NCBI GenBank assembly: GCA_022711195.1
Contig: JAKLFN010000025.1
Span: forward strand, 1 to 16,527
Source of the DNA: Bacteroidota bacterium
GTDB lineage: Bacteria; Bacteroidota; Bacteroidia; Bacteroidales; VadinHA17
Direction of reading: 5' to 3'
Length of the DNA stretch: 16,527 bases
In this document: positions 7,988 through 15,250 of the stretch, one piece after another
Layout of the letters: every line of letters begins with the position of its first letter
Position numbering within the stretch: the stretch's first letter is position 1
Notes under the pieces: model-generated
Database searches by the model: none
What the model was told of the DNA's origin: nothing
The model's input: the letters and a program-made list of their open reading frames with translations, nothing else
Made by a program: the position numbers and the translations under genes

Positions 7988-8563
7988 ATGAAGGTTTGTA
8001 TTTTTGCTGCATCGAGCAGCAGGGTCGACAATGATTTCAGAATAGTTGCTGAACAACTGGGCTCCATGCTGGCCCGCGACGGGAAAGAAGTTGTGTTCGG
8101 GGGTGGAGGAATAGGCCTTATGGGCTGGCTTGCTGATTCTGTAATTGCCCATGGCGGCAAGATAACAGGGGTAATTCCTCTGTTTATGCAGGATGAAGGG
8201 TGGGGACATGACGGCCTGACAGAAACGATAGTCACAACCGGCATGAGTGAGAGGAAGAAGAAAATGTTTGACATGTCGGATGCCGTGGTAGCTCTTCCCG
8301 GGGGTATAGGGACACTCGAGGAGCTTACCGAGGCAATTACCCTGAAGCAGTTAAGCCTGTTCAACGGTCCGGTAATCATCCTTAATACAAACGGGTATTA
8401 TGATTCCCTGCTTGCATTTATTGATAATATGGTAGAGCACAGGTTCATGAGGGCGGAACATAAAGGAATCTGGCAGGTGGTAAAAACACCCGGGGAAGTA
8501 ATAGATGCCCTTAATAAAAGGCCTCCCGGAGATGAGGAGTGGCGTAAAACTGCCAAGATCTAA
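7988..8563 (+). CDS. LOG-family (TIGR00730) nucleoside 5'-monophosphate phosphoribohydrolase
   Basis: Rossmann-fold protein of 191 residues in the LONELY GUY family, whose studied members cleave cytokinin-type N6-substituted adenosine 5'-monophosphates, or AMP, to free base and ribose 5-phosphate. The family signature PGGIGTLEE is at residues 104-112, and the paired motif SERKKKM (Arg89 and neighbouring Lys) supplies the other substrate-binding residues; an N-terminal GGGGIGLMG (38-46) is the nucleotide-binding loop. All are intact, so it should be an active hydrolase, not one of the PpnN (YgdH) type, which are much longer. It begins 3 bases after the trxA stop. Its stop codon overlaps the stop of the convergent phosphatase gene (8560-8563). 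Cellular role in Bacteroidota is unclear; nucleotide salvage is the conservative guess. Older annotations as lysine decarboxylase are wrong for this family. Confidence 0.92.
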   Translation: MKVCIFAASSSRVDNDFRIVAEQLGSMLARDGKEVVFGGGGIGLMGWLADSVIAHGGKITGVIPLFMQDEGWGHDGLTETIVTTGMSERKKKMFDMSDAVVALPGGIGTLEELTEAITLKQLSLFNGPVIILNTNGYYDSLLAFIDNMVEHRFMRAEHKGIWQVVKTPGEVIDALNKRPPGDEEWRKTAKI

Positions 8564-11500
8564 CGTCCAGGGATCCTGATTCCTACAAACATGATATCGT
8601 CGACCTGTGGCAGGTCGCCTTTCCATTCGAGTATTTCCTTTTCGAGCCTGTCGTGCTGTTCCTTAACAGGAAGATCCCAGATCGTACTGAGAAGTTTTTT
8701 CACGTTTCCTGATTTATACTTTTTGCCATCGACAGAGCCAAACTGATCGGCATAACCATCAGAGCTCATATAGATCATATCGCCCGGAAGAATCTCAATA
8801 ACCTGATTCTGAAAAGTCTTTTTGGCTGTCTGTGATGACATACCGATCGGGAACCTGTCGGCTCTATGGAGTATAACTTCTCCATTTCTCACCTGGTAGA
8901 CGGGATTGTAGGCGCCAGCAAACTCGAGTATGAATTTTTTCCTGTTGAAAGCTATCAGCGACATATCCATACCATCATTAATAGTCTCCTCATTTCTCTG
9001 CATCAGCGCTTTAACCACTTCAGCATTCAGCTGGTCGAGTATCTCACCGGGCCGGAGGATACCATATTCACGAACAACCTTGTTCAGAGAATTATGTCCG
9101 ATAATTGACATAAACGCACCGGGTACGCCATGACCGGTACAGTCGCAGGCTGCTATAAACTGGATGTCGCCGTTATCATGCATCCAGTAGAAATCGCCGC
9201 TGACGATATCTTTCGGCATATAGAGCACAAAGGTATCACTGAACAGATCATTTCGCGGAAGCATAGCTCTCTGTATCCTTTCTGCATAACGGATACTGGC
9301 AGTGATGTCGCGGTTTTTCTCCTCAATCTCGGCGCTTTTCTGTACCACCTCAGCAGTCCGTTCTGCAACTTTCTGTTCAAGAATTTTCTTTTCCCTGATA
9401 AGATTTCTCTCCCTGATCTTAATATATGAGATCACGCCGACAGCTGCGGCTATGAGGCAGAGAGCAATGAACCAGGGCGTTTTATAAAATGGAGGTTTAA
9501 TTATAAAGGAGTACTCGGCAGGCGTTTCATTCCAGTAGCCATAGCTGTTGGTAGCCAAGACCCTGAAAGTGTAATGCCCTGGTGTCAGTGAATAATCTTT
9601 CTGTGTTACTTCAGAGGCAGGTTTCCAGTCGCTGTCAAAACCTTTGAGCATCACCTTGTATTTTACTGCATCAGGTTCGGTAAGAGATACACTGTAATAA
9701 TCAAAAAGTATCGATTTCTCTTTATAATTAAGCTTCAGGTTATCAACCATTTCCTGCAGCCCGTAGTTCACTTTTAAGCTGCTGATATGAACGATTGGTT
9801 TTGCATCATATGGAGGCATCAGTGATGGGTTGAGCCTGGTGATGCCATTACCTGTTCCAAACCACAGGTTTCCCTTGCTGTCGGTAACGGATGCATTTGG
9901 CGATGATTCGATCCCTGTATAACCGTTCCGTTTTGTAAAAGTTGCAATACTGCCGTCGCTGAGGTTAAGCCTGTTTAAACCAAAATTTGTCCCTATATAA
10001 AGGAATTTGTCGCCCTGTGGCTCGAGAAACTTAATATTATTAGAGAGAAGTCCCTCTTTTTCGGTAATTACCGTAACCACTGAATCGTTCACCAGTCCCA
10101 GCAGTCCGCTGCCTGTTCCAACCCATATCCTGGAATCAGCTGTTTGTGATATTGCCTGCGGAACGAGGCCTTCGGTGATTCTTATTATCCTGAATTTATC
10201 AGTTTTTGAATCATATTTTGTAAGTCCTATTTTTTCTTCAGAGCCTATCCAGATATTATTTTCCCTGTCACAAAAAAGGGCTTTTATCGCTGTTCCCGCC
10301 AGTCCGTCGGCCTGAGTGAAAGTCCTGATCTCGTCCTTAACCTGGTCGTAGGCCACGAGTCTGTCGAAGTTACCTATCCAGACAATATTATTCCTGTCAA
10401 TTTCGAGTGCAGTTATAACAGCCTGTCTTTCGAGGTTCTGGTTCAGGAATGAATCGAAGTACATTTTACCTGTCCCCGGGTCATATTTGAAAAGACCACG
10501 CTGGTAAGTACCGATCCACATTGACCCATTCATATCGGTTTTCAGGAACCTGGCATTAATGATATTATTAGTCTTGTCGTTAAACACTTTCACAGGATTG
10601 CCTTTGATGGCAGAGGGGTTATAGATGGAGATGCCTGCATTTGTTCCCATCCAGATCATCCCCGAGAGATCTTCCTCGACAGCAAACACCTGTTTATCCT
10701 GGATGATCTGCTGATCGGTGATCGAAGTGAAATGATCGCCTTTGTAAATGCTTATGCCTGTATAATGATCAGCGATGATCATATTCTTTTCGCTATCCTC
10801 GGCCATACAGTGAACTGACAGAGCTTCGAGCCCGTTTGACCTGTTAAATGTTCTTAGTTTCTCATCATAGAAGAGTGTAATACCTCCGCCCCAGGTTCCC
10901 ACCCAGACATTTCCCCTGTAATCTTCTGTGATATATGAAACAAAATTGCCTGCCAGGCCATCCCTGACATCATAAACCTTCATTTCGCCGGTTTTTTGTA
11001 CGAGCCTGTACAGTCCTCCATAGTGGGTTCCGAACCAGAAATCACCCCTGCTGTCCCTGAAAATGGTTACAACGGCAAAGTAGTCAGTAAGTCCTTTCGG
11101 CATAAAGATTTCAAAAGAATCTTTCTCTTCATTATAGATTCTGATGCCTCCGTTGGGAAGTATACAAAAAAAGTTTCCCTCGGCATCAATATAAGACGAT
11201 GAGATCACATCGCTCAGCCCGTCCCTGCCGCCATAATTTTTTGCAACGATCACAGTATCCCCGGGCTGAGGGAATTCACATCTGAAAGCTCCATCCTTTG
11301 ATGATGTCAGCCAGATATGGCTTCCGATCTGCCTGATGCTGGTCACATCGCCGGTAAGAGTAACAGAATCGATCTTCAGCCTTGCGAACCGTTCACCGTC
11401 AAACAGTGTCAGTCCCCCGTTAAGATGTCCACACCATATTCTGCCAAGAGTATCCCCGGCAATACTGAATACCCCGCTTCCTGCCGTACCGTCGGCAGCA

Positions 11501-11745
11501 GTAAAGTTGTCGAATGCTGAGCCGTTGAATCTTGAAATCCCGCTTTCTGTACCGAGCCAGATAAGATCATTCCTGTCCTGCATGACGGAATAGACTTTTG
11601 AAGAGCTAAGGCCCTGTTCGACTCCATATTTCTCAAAAAAATATGTTTGTGCTTCAGCAAAGTTGAATGACAGCACAAAAAACAAGGTCATCAGGCTTAT
11701 GTTCCTGATGACCTTATTACTGGAAGGACAGTATCTTATATTCAT
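8560..11745 (-). CDS. Propeller/Y_Y_Y membrane sensor with cytoplasmic SpoIIE/PP2C serine phosphatase
   Basis: Predicted inner-membrane signalling phosphatase of 1061 residues. Order: signal peptide (cleavage after AEA, about residue 32); about 14 Reg_prop repeats of IW(I/V)GT..G(L/I)..(Y/F) type, about 55-640, enough for two seven-bladed propellers in the periplasm; Y_Y_Y domain about 680-742, with YKVMLKGFDSDW and PGHYTFRVLATN; one membrane helix 755-776; coiled coil about 777-825; then ASIRYAERIQRAMLP, the usual lead-in to SpoIIE domains, and the phosphatase. Metal-binding acidic residues are present: Asp851 (SGDFYW), Asp868 (DCTGHG), Asp996 (SSDGYAD), Asp1049/1050 (QVDDIMF). It resembles a hybrid two-component sensor whose kinase has been replaced by a phosphatase. 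Likely substrate is a phospho-Ser/Thr protein such as a STAS anti-sigma antagonist, but none is in the window. It lies 5 bases after the caspase-like gene, so the two are probably one operon. Confidence 0.9.
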   Translation of the reverse strand: MNIRYCPSSNKVIRNISLMTLFFVLSFNFAEAQTYFFEKYGVEQGLSSSKVYSVMQDRNDLIWLGTESGISRFNGSAFDNFTAADGTAGSGVFSIAGDTLGRIWCGHLNGGLTLFDGERFARLKIDSVTLTGDVTSIRQIGSHIWLTSSKDGAFRCEFPQPGDTVIVAKNYGGRDGLSDVISSSYIDAEGNFFCILPNGGIRIYNEEKDSFEIFMPKGLTDYFAVVTIFRDSRGDFWFGTHYGGLYRLVQKTGEMKVYDVRDGLAGNFVSYITEDYRGNVWVGTWGGGITLFYDEKLRTFNRSNGLEALSVHCMAEDSEKNMIIADHYTGISIYKGDHFTSITDQQIIQDKQVFAVEEDLSGMIWMGTNAGISIYNPSAIKGNPVKVFNDKTNNIINARFLKTDMNGSMWIGTYQRGLFKYDPGTGKMYFDSFLNQNLERQAVITALEIDRNNIVWIGNFDRLVAYDQVKDEIRTFTQADGLAGTAIKALFCDRENNIWIGSEEKIGLTKYDSKTDKFRIIRITEGLVPQAISQTADSRIWVGTGSGLLGLVNDSVVTVITEKEGLLSNNIKFLEPQGDKFLYIGTNFGLNRLNLSDGSIATFTKRNGYTGIESSPNASVTDSKGNLWFGTGNGITRLNPSLMPPYDAKPIVHISSLKVNYGLQEMVDNLKLNYKEKSILFDYYSVSLTEPDAVKYKVMLKGFDSDWKPASEVTQKDYSLTPGHYTFRVLATNSYGYWNETPAEYSFIIKPPFYKTPWFIALCLIAAAVGVISYIKIRERNLIREKKILEQKVAERTAEVVQKSAEIEEKNRDITASIRYAERIQRAMLPRNDLFSDTFVLYMPKDIVSGDFYWMHDNGDIQFIAACDCTGHGVPGAFMSIIGHNSLNKVVREYGILRPGEILDQLNAEVVKALMQRNEETINDGMDMSLIAFNRKKFILEFAGAYNPVYQVRNGEVILHRADRFPIGMSSQTAKKTFQNQVIEILPGDMIYMSSDGYADQFGSVDGKKYKSGNVKKLLSTIWDLPVKEQHDRLEKEILEWKGDLPQVDDIMFVGIRIPGR
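9826..11583 (-). repeat. Fourteen Reg_prop propeller repeats within the sensor phosphatase
   Basis: By eye the translated sensor domain holds 14 successive blade motifs. They begin with IWLGTESGISRF and include IWCGHLNGGLTLF, FWFGTHYGGLYRL, VWVGTWGGGITLF, IWMGTNAGISIY, MWIGTYQRGLFKY, IWVGTGSGLLGL and LYIGTNFGLNRL, ending with LWFGTGNGITRL. Blades 3, 4 and 7 are degenerate (for example IWLTSSKDGAFRC and MIIADHYTGISIY). Boundaries are approximate. The count suits two seven-bladed propellers, as in Bacteroides hybrid two-component sensors. Confidence 0.75.
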
Positions 11746-11750
11746 TCGTA

Positions 11751-14090
11751 TTATTTAGCTATAAAAAAGAATGTCCCGTCTTCGTCTTTTAATCCTGTTA
11801 TCTTACCGAATTTCGGTTTTTGCTGGTTATTGGTTCCTACAGCTGTTGAGACCTTTGCCACCACATCCTCGATAGGAATACAGGCATTAGGATTATTTAT
11901 CAGAGCATTGGCGAATGTCTGTGTAAACTGTGATTCATCAACAGCAAGTTCATAACCGGCCGAAGAGAATACCTGTGACGATTTGAACTGTGTGGCATTC
12001 CAGTCGTCGCAGCTTCTCTTTTTGAGGTCGGAACGCATAGCCTGGTAGAAGCTGGGGCCTGATTCGCAGGCGTCGGTGACCACGAGTGTATGTGTAAGAT
12101 AGGTTGTATAGCTTTCCATGGAAGCTCTCAGCGTGTTCAGGTTGAAATAGGTGAATTCATCATCGCGTTTGGCATCGATTGGAATCCAGTAGCCTACATC
12201 ATTAATGAATTTCCCGTGACCTGCATACCAGATGAGAAGTGATTTTACCTGGTTGGCTTTTATCTGATCCCTGAGCTCGAGGGTAAAGAATTTTTCCATC
12301 TGCTCCTTCGTCATATTCTTTTTAGAGACGATCTGGTGGATATGGTATTTTGAGAGAGCCCTGGTCATCCTGTCGATATCCTTAACCGGACCTTCGAGGC
12401 TTGAGAATGTTGAATACTCGGAATTTTCAATAAATACCACCCATGTCTTACCCATCGGGTTTGTGGCAGATATTTCAGCTCCCTCACGGTTGAGCCTGAA
12501 TTCGGCAGAGAGCTTGTTCCCGTAGATATCTTCTGCTTCAACAAGAAGTTTACTCTTGTTAAGTATGTCGACTGTTGCAGTAAATGAAGGATTTATGTCA
12601 TTTGCCGCATAGCTTCCGGAAACACCATCGATAAAAATGGATTTTATCTTACTCTCGTCGGTGAGTTTTCCCTGGATGAAAAGTGAAGGAGAATTGCTGT
12701 CGAGGTTTATAATACCGTCATCGGAGGTATATGGAGCCACGATACTCACTTTAGGAGGGTTTATCTCTGTGCGGACAATAGAATATGTAAGTGATTTCTG
12801 ATTATCGTAATCATCTACGGCAGAAAGTGTGAGTTTGTCGATTCCGTTAACATTTATATTGGCAAAGAATTCATACTCTCCGTTTTTAAGAGATGGTATT
12901 ACAACCTCATTATTTATGCTTAAGGATTTGATCTTACTCTTGTCCTTTATTTTACCTGATATAAGGACGGTATTATTGTCGCCTCTGATCTCAACTGTTT
13001 CACTCACGGGAGCCGGGTTTATCACTGTGATCTCCGGGGCGACATTTTCGCGGTTCAGTTCATAAAGCTGAGCCTGGGCATCTTTAAGCATCTTACGTGC
13101 TTCCTGGTTAAATTCTGAGAGTTCGGTGATTTTTGTATAATCCTCCATTGCCTTCTCATAGTTCATTATTTCCTGGTACGATTTTGCCCTGGCGAAATAG
13201 GCATCAGGATTGCCTGCATTGAGTGTTATATACTTTGTGAAGTCGTTTATTCCGTTTGTATGCTGGTTAAATTCCTGGTAATATTTCCCGCGGATAAGAT
13301 AGAAGTCGGGGTTTGATGGTTCGATAAGGATATTCTTTGAAATGTCGTTTATTGCGTTTGGGAAATCAATATTTGCCTTATACACTTTGCTTCTCATCAG
13401 GTAAGCCTGGGTGTTCCTGTCGTCATTTTTAAGGATCTCGTTGCATTGTGCCATGGCACCCTGGTTATCTCCGCCTTTAAGAAGAAGCTCTGCAAGTGCA
13501 AGCCTTGGCTCGACTGCTTTCTTATCCTTGGCGATGGATTTCTCAAATTCCTTTTTTGCCGACACGTCGTTATTAAGCCTGGAGTAAGTAATCCCTCTCC
13601 AGTAGTAGTTCAGGGGATTGTCTTTTATGATTATAGCAGTGTCGGATGCTCTGAGCGCCTGGTCATATTTTTCAAGATAGATAAGAGTGATAACTTTCTC
13701 AGGATATGCTGTCGAGCTTCTTTTATCGAGTCCGGTGGCATGGTTAAGATGAACCAGCGCTTCCTCATAGTTTCCGAGTTTATTACATACTGCTCCAAGC
13801 CTGACAAAAGCATTAACGTTCCTTGGTTCAAAAACAACAGTTTTCTCAAAATCTGTTTTAGCTTCGGTATACTTTGACAGTTCCTCATATGCTTTACCCC
13901 GTGCAAAATAATAGTCAGCATTTGATGGCTCGGCTTCGATTGCGCTGGTGAACTGTGCAAGTGCATCTTCGTACTTCATCGTTTCCATGAAGAGTTCACC
14001 GGCCTTAAAAAATTTCTTGCCATTTTGTCCATATGCACTAATTGCAATCAGTGCTGTTATGGCCATTAGAAAAAACTTTTGCTTTTTCAT
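11751..14090 (-). CDS. Exported TPR / Ig-like / caspase-like (peptidase C14) protein
   Basis: Predicted exported protein of 779 residues. Order: signal peptide MKKQKFFLMAITALIAISAYGQ (cut near 20-22); tandem TPR helices about 24-345, with units such as DALAQFTSAIEAEPSNADYYFARGKAYEEL; two related Ig-like beta modules about 351-445 and 445-535; a C14 caspase-like domain about 546-779. The catalytic pair is visible: His625 in LIWYAGHG and Cys675 in VVTDACESGPSF, with the usual spacing of about 50 residues and an acidic DACES pocket, so it may be an active cysteine protease. Specificity is not predictable; the family includes Arg/Lys-specific metacaspases and Asp-specific forms. The ATG at 14090 was chosen over a TTG ten codons upstream because it starts a textbook signal peptide and a strong promoter (14125-14155) would initiate transcription at about the TTG. 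It is followed after 5 bases by the sensor phosphatase. Location, periplasm or secreted, is inferred. Confidence 0.9.
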   Translation of the reverse strand: MKKQKFFLMAITALIAISAYGQNGKKFFKAGELFMETMKYEDALAQFTSAIEAEPSNADYYFARGKAYEELSKYTEAKTDFEKTVVFEPRNVNAFVRLGAVCNKLGNYEEALVHLNHATGLDKRSSTAYPEKVITLIYLEKYDQALRASDTAIIIKDNPLNYYWRGITYSRLNNDVSAKKEFEKSIAKDKKAVEPRLALAELLLKGGDNQGAMAQCNEILKNDDRNTQAYLMRSKVYKANIDFPNAINDISKNILIEPSNPDFYLIRGKYYQEFNQHTNGINDFTKYITLNAGNPDAYFARAKSYQEIMNYEKAMEDYTKITELSEFNQEARKMLKDAQAQLYELNRENVAPEITVINPAPVSETVEIRGDNNTVLISGKIKDKSKIKSLSINNEVVIPSLKNGEYEFFANINVNGIDKLTLSAVDDYDNQKSLTYSIVRTEINPPKVSIVAPYTSDDGIINLDSNSPSLFIQGKLTDESKIKSIFIDGVSGSYAANDINPSFTATVDILNKSKLLVEAEDIYGNKLSAEFRLNREGAEISATNPMGKTWVVFIENSEYSTFSSLEGPVKDIDRMTRALSKYHIHQIVSKKNMTKEQMEKFFTLELRDQIKANQVKSLLIWYAGHGKFINDVGYWIPIDAKRDDEFTYFNLNTLRASMESYTTYLTHTLVVTDACESGPSFYQAMRSDLKKRSCDDWNATQFKSSQVFSSAGYELAVDESQFTQTFANALINNPNACIPIEDVVAKVSTAVGTNNQQKPKFGKITGLKDEDGTFFFIAK
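12473..13040 (-). repeat. Two duplicated Ig-like modules inside the caspase-like gene
   Basis: The linker between TPRs and caspase domain holds two related modules. Each starts with a PE/PK-(I/V)-x-(I/V)-x-x-P strand (APEITVINP and PPKVSIVAP), has a matching core (SGKIKDKSKIKSLSINN versus QGKLTDESKIKSIFIDG), and ends with a D-x-Y-x-N segment (DDYDNQKS versus EDIYGNKLS). At DNA level the 10-mer atcttactct recurs in the same place (12646-12655 and 12931-12940). This points to an internal duplication. Such modules usually act as adhesion or spacer domains. Confidence 0.65.
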
Positions 14091-14124
14091 AGCATTATAT
14101 CTTAAATGAGAATTATCCAACTAA

Positions 14125-14155
14125 CAAATTTATGAATTATTATTCTAATTATCAA
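14125..14155 (-). promoter_or_regulatory. Bacteroidota promoter for the caspase / sensor-phosphatase unit
   Basis: On the minus strand TTG (14155-14153, -33 element) and a perfect TAAATTTG (14132-14125, -7 element, consensus TAnnTTTG) are separated by 20 bases, the ideal distance. The -33 element lies inside the last codons of ribD. Transcription would start near 14118, about 28 bases before the ATG at 14090. The unit can therefore be expressed independently of ribD. Confidence 0.7.
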
Positions 14156-15224
14156 CCTGCTCGGCATGCATGCTGCCGTCATTAAAAACCACCTCCAGGG
14201 AACTATTGCTGAATAAAACACGCTTCAGCGTCTTGCCCTTTATCAATGGCGCTGCAGGACCTTTTCTGTAATAATCCCTGCCTCTGAAGATCCTTGCTTC
14301 ATCCCACAGACCCGACGAAATAAAATGTTCCAGGACCTGGGCACCTCCCTCAACCAGGACTGACTGTATTTCAGACCTGAAGAGGAACTCTGCAATCTGT
14401 TTTGCAGAACTTTCATTACCATCCATTTTCACCATAACTGCTCCGGGTACTGTTGCGTCCGGATTATGTGTAAACACAATATTTGTGCCAAGTTCCCTGA
14501 ACATAGCTGATGTGCCGTCGAGCCTGCCCGAGCTGCTGAGCACCAGCCTGACAGGATCATTACCTGTCCATTCCCTGACATTGAGCCTGGGATTATCCGT
14601 CCTGATGGTACCGGCACCCGCCAGTATGGCCTGTTCAGCCGCTCTCCACCGGTGAACGAGTACCCGTTCTGCATTTCCAGTTATCCAGAGAGGCTCCCTG
14701 ACGCTATTCTTCAGCCTCTCCTTATCGAGAAATCCATCTGCACTCTGTGCCCATTTCAGTATTATATATGGCCGTTTCTTCTCATGGAAAGTGAAGAACC
14801 TCCTGTTCATCCACCGGCACTCTTCCTCCAGAACTCCTGTAACAACCTCACAACCTGCCTTCTCAAGTATCGTTATTCCCTTCCCTGAGACTTTTTCACT
14901 CGTATCTTTTGTACCGATAATTATCTTCTTAATGCCTTCCGAAACGATCATATCGGCACACGGAGGAGTCTTACCAAAGTGTGAACATGGTTCCAGGCTG
15001 ACATAGAGCGTCGAATCCTTCAACATGGCTCGTTCCCTGACAGCCTTCACAGCAATAACTTCAGCATGAGGCTCTCCGGGCCTTAGATGGTATCCTTCAC
15101 CAATTATACGTCCCTGATGAACTATGACTGCACCCACCATCGGATTTGGCAGAGTCCGTCCTTCGGCTGAACCTGCCAGACCGAGGCATCTACGCATATA
15201 TTTTACATCATCAGATTCACTCAT
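14145..15224 (-). CDS. ribD: Bifunctional riboflavin biosynthesis deaminase/reductase
   Basis: Catalyses two steps of riboflavin synthesis: deamination of 2,5-diamino-6-ribosylamino-4(3H)-pyrimidinone 5'-phosphate, then NADPH-dependent reduction of the ribosyl side chain. With the ATG at 15224 the protein has 359 residues, close to E. coli RibD (367). The N-terminal deaminase zinc site is HAE (His53, catalytic Glu55) with Cys80 and Cys89 in PCSHFGKTPPC, preceded by LPNPMVGAVIV. The C-terminal reductase includes ILKWAQSADGF, an AGAGTIRTDNPRLNVR loop and LVEGGAQVLEHF. The frame runs three codons further up to a TTG at 15233; the ATG is preferred. No other rib gene is in view, and the promoter inside its 3' end suggests it is not tightly tied to the caspase-like genes. 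It starts 26 bases from the divergent prmC. Confidence 0.96.
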   Translation of the reverse strand: MSESDDVKYMRRCLGLAGSAEGRTLPNPMVGAVIVHQGRIIGEGYHLRPGEPHAEVIAVKAVRERAMLKDSTLYVSLEPCSHFGKTPPCADMIVSEGIKKIIIGTKDTSEKVSGKGITILEKAGCEVVTGVLEEECRWMNRRFFTFHEKKRPYIILKWAQSADGFLDKERLKNSVREPLWITGNAERVLVHRWRAAEQAILAGAGTIRTDNPRLNVREWTGNDPVRLVLSSSGRLDGTSAMFRELGTNIVFTHNPDATVPGAVMVKMDGNESSAKQIAEFLFRSEIQSVLVEGGAQVLEHFISSGLWDEARIFRGRDYYRKGPAAPLIKGKTLKRVLFSNSSLEVVFNDGSMHAEQVDN

Positions 15225-15230
15225 TGACGC

Positions 15231-15246
15231 CAAAATGCTAATTTTG
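15231..15246. promoter_or_regulatory. Inverted repeat in the 26-base ribD-prmC divergent gap
   Basis: CAAAAT and ATTTTG arms (6 bases, perfect) surround GCTA. The right half forms TAATTTTG (15239-15246), a full match to the -7 consensus in the prmC direction, only 4 bases before the prmC ATG. No good -33 TTG stands about 20 bases upstream, so a promoter here would give an almost leaderless mRNA. It may instead be an operator or chance in AT-rich DNA. Confidence 0.3.
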
Positions 15247-15250
15247 AAGA

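Noticed and set aside
7642..8379. 245-codon open frame on the minus strand
   Set aside because: It is antisense to trxA and the LOG gene, both with intact family motifs; its translation is Ser/Pro-rich with no recognisable domain.
8564..8590. Imperfect palindrome around CAGGGATCCTG near the convergent stops, considered as a terminator
   Set aside because: It lies inside the phosphatase coding end, has a mismatch and no following T-run.
14091..14120. Ten extra codons (TTG start) before the caspase-like protein
   Set aside because: They precede an ideal signal peptide and fall at the predicted transcription start, so the ATG at 14090 is preferred.
15225..15233. TTG start three codons before the ribD ATG
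   Set aside because: An ATG at 15224 is available and gives a normal RibD N-terminus.
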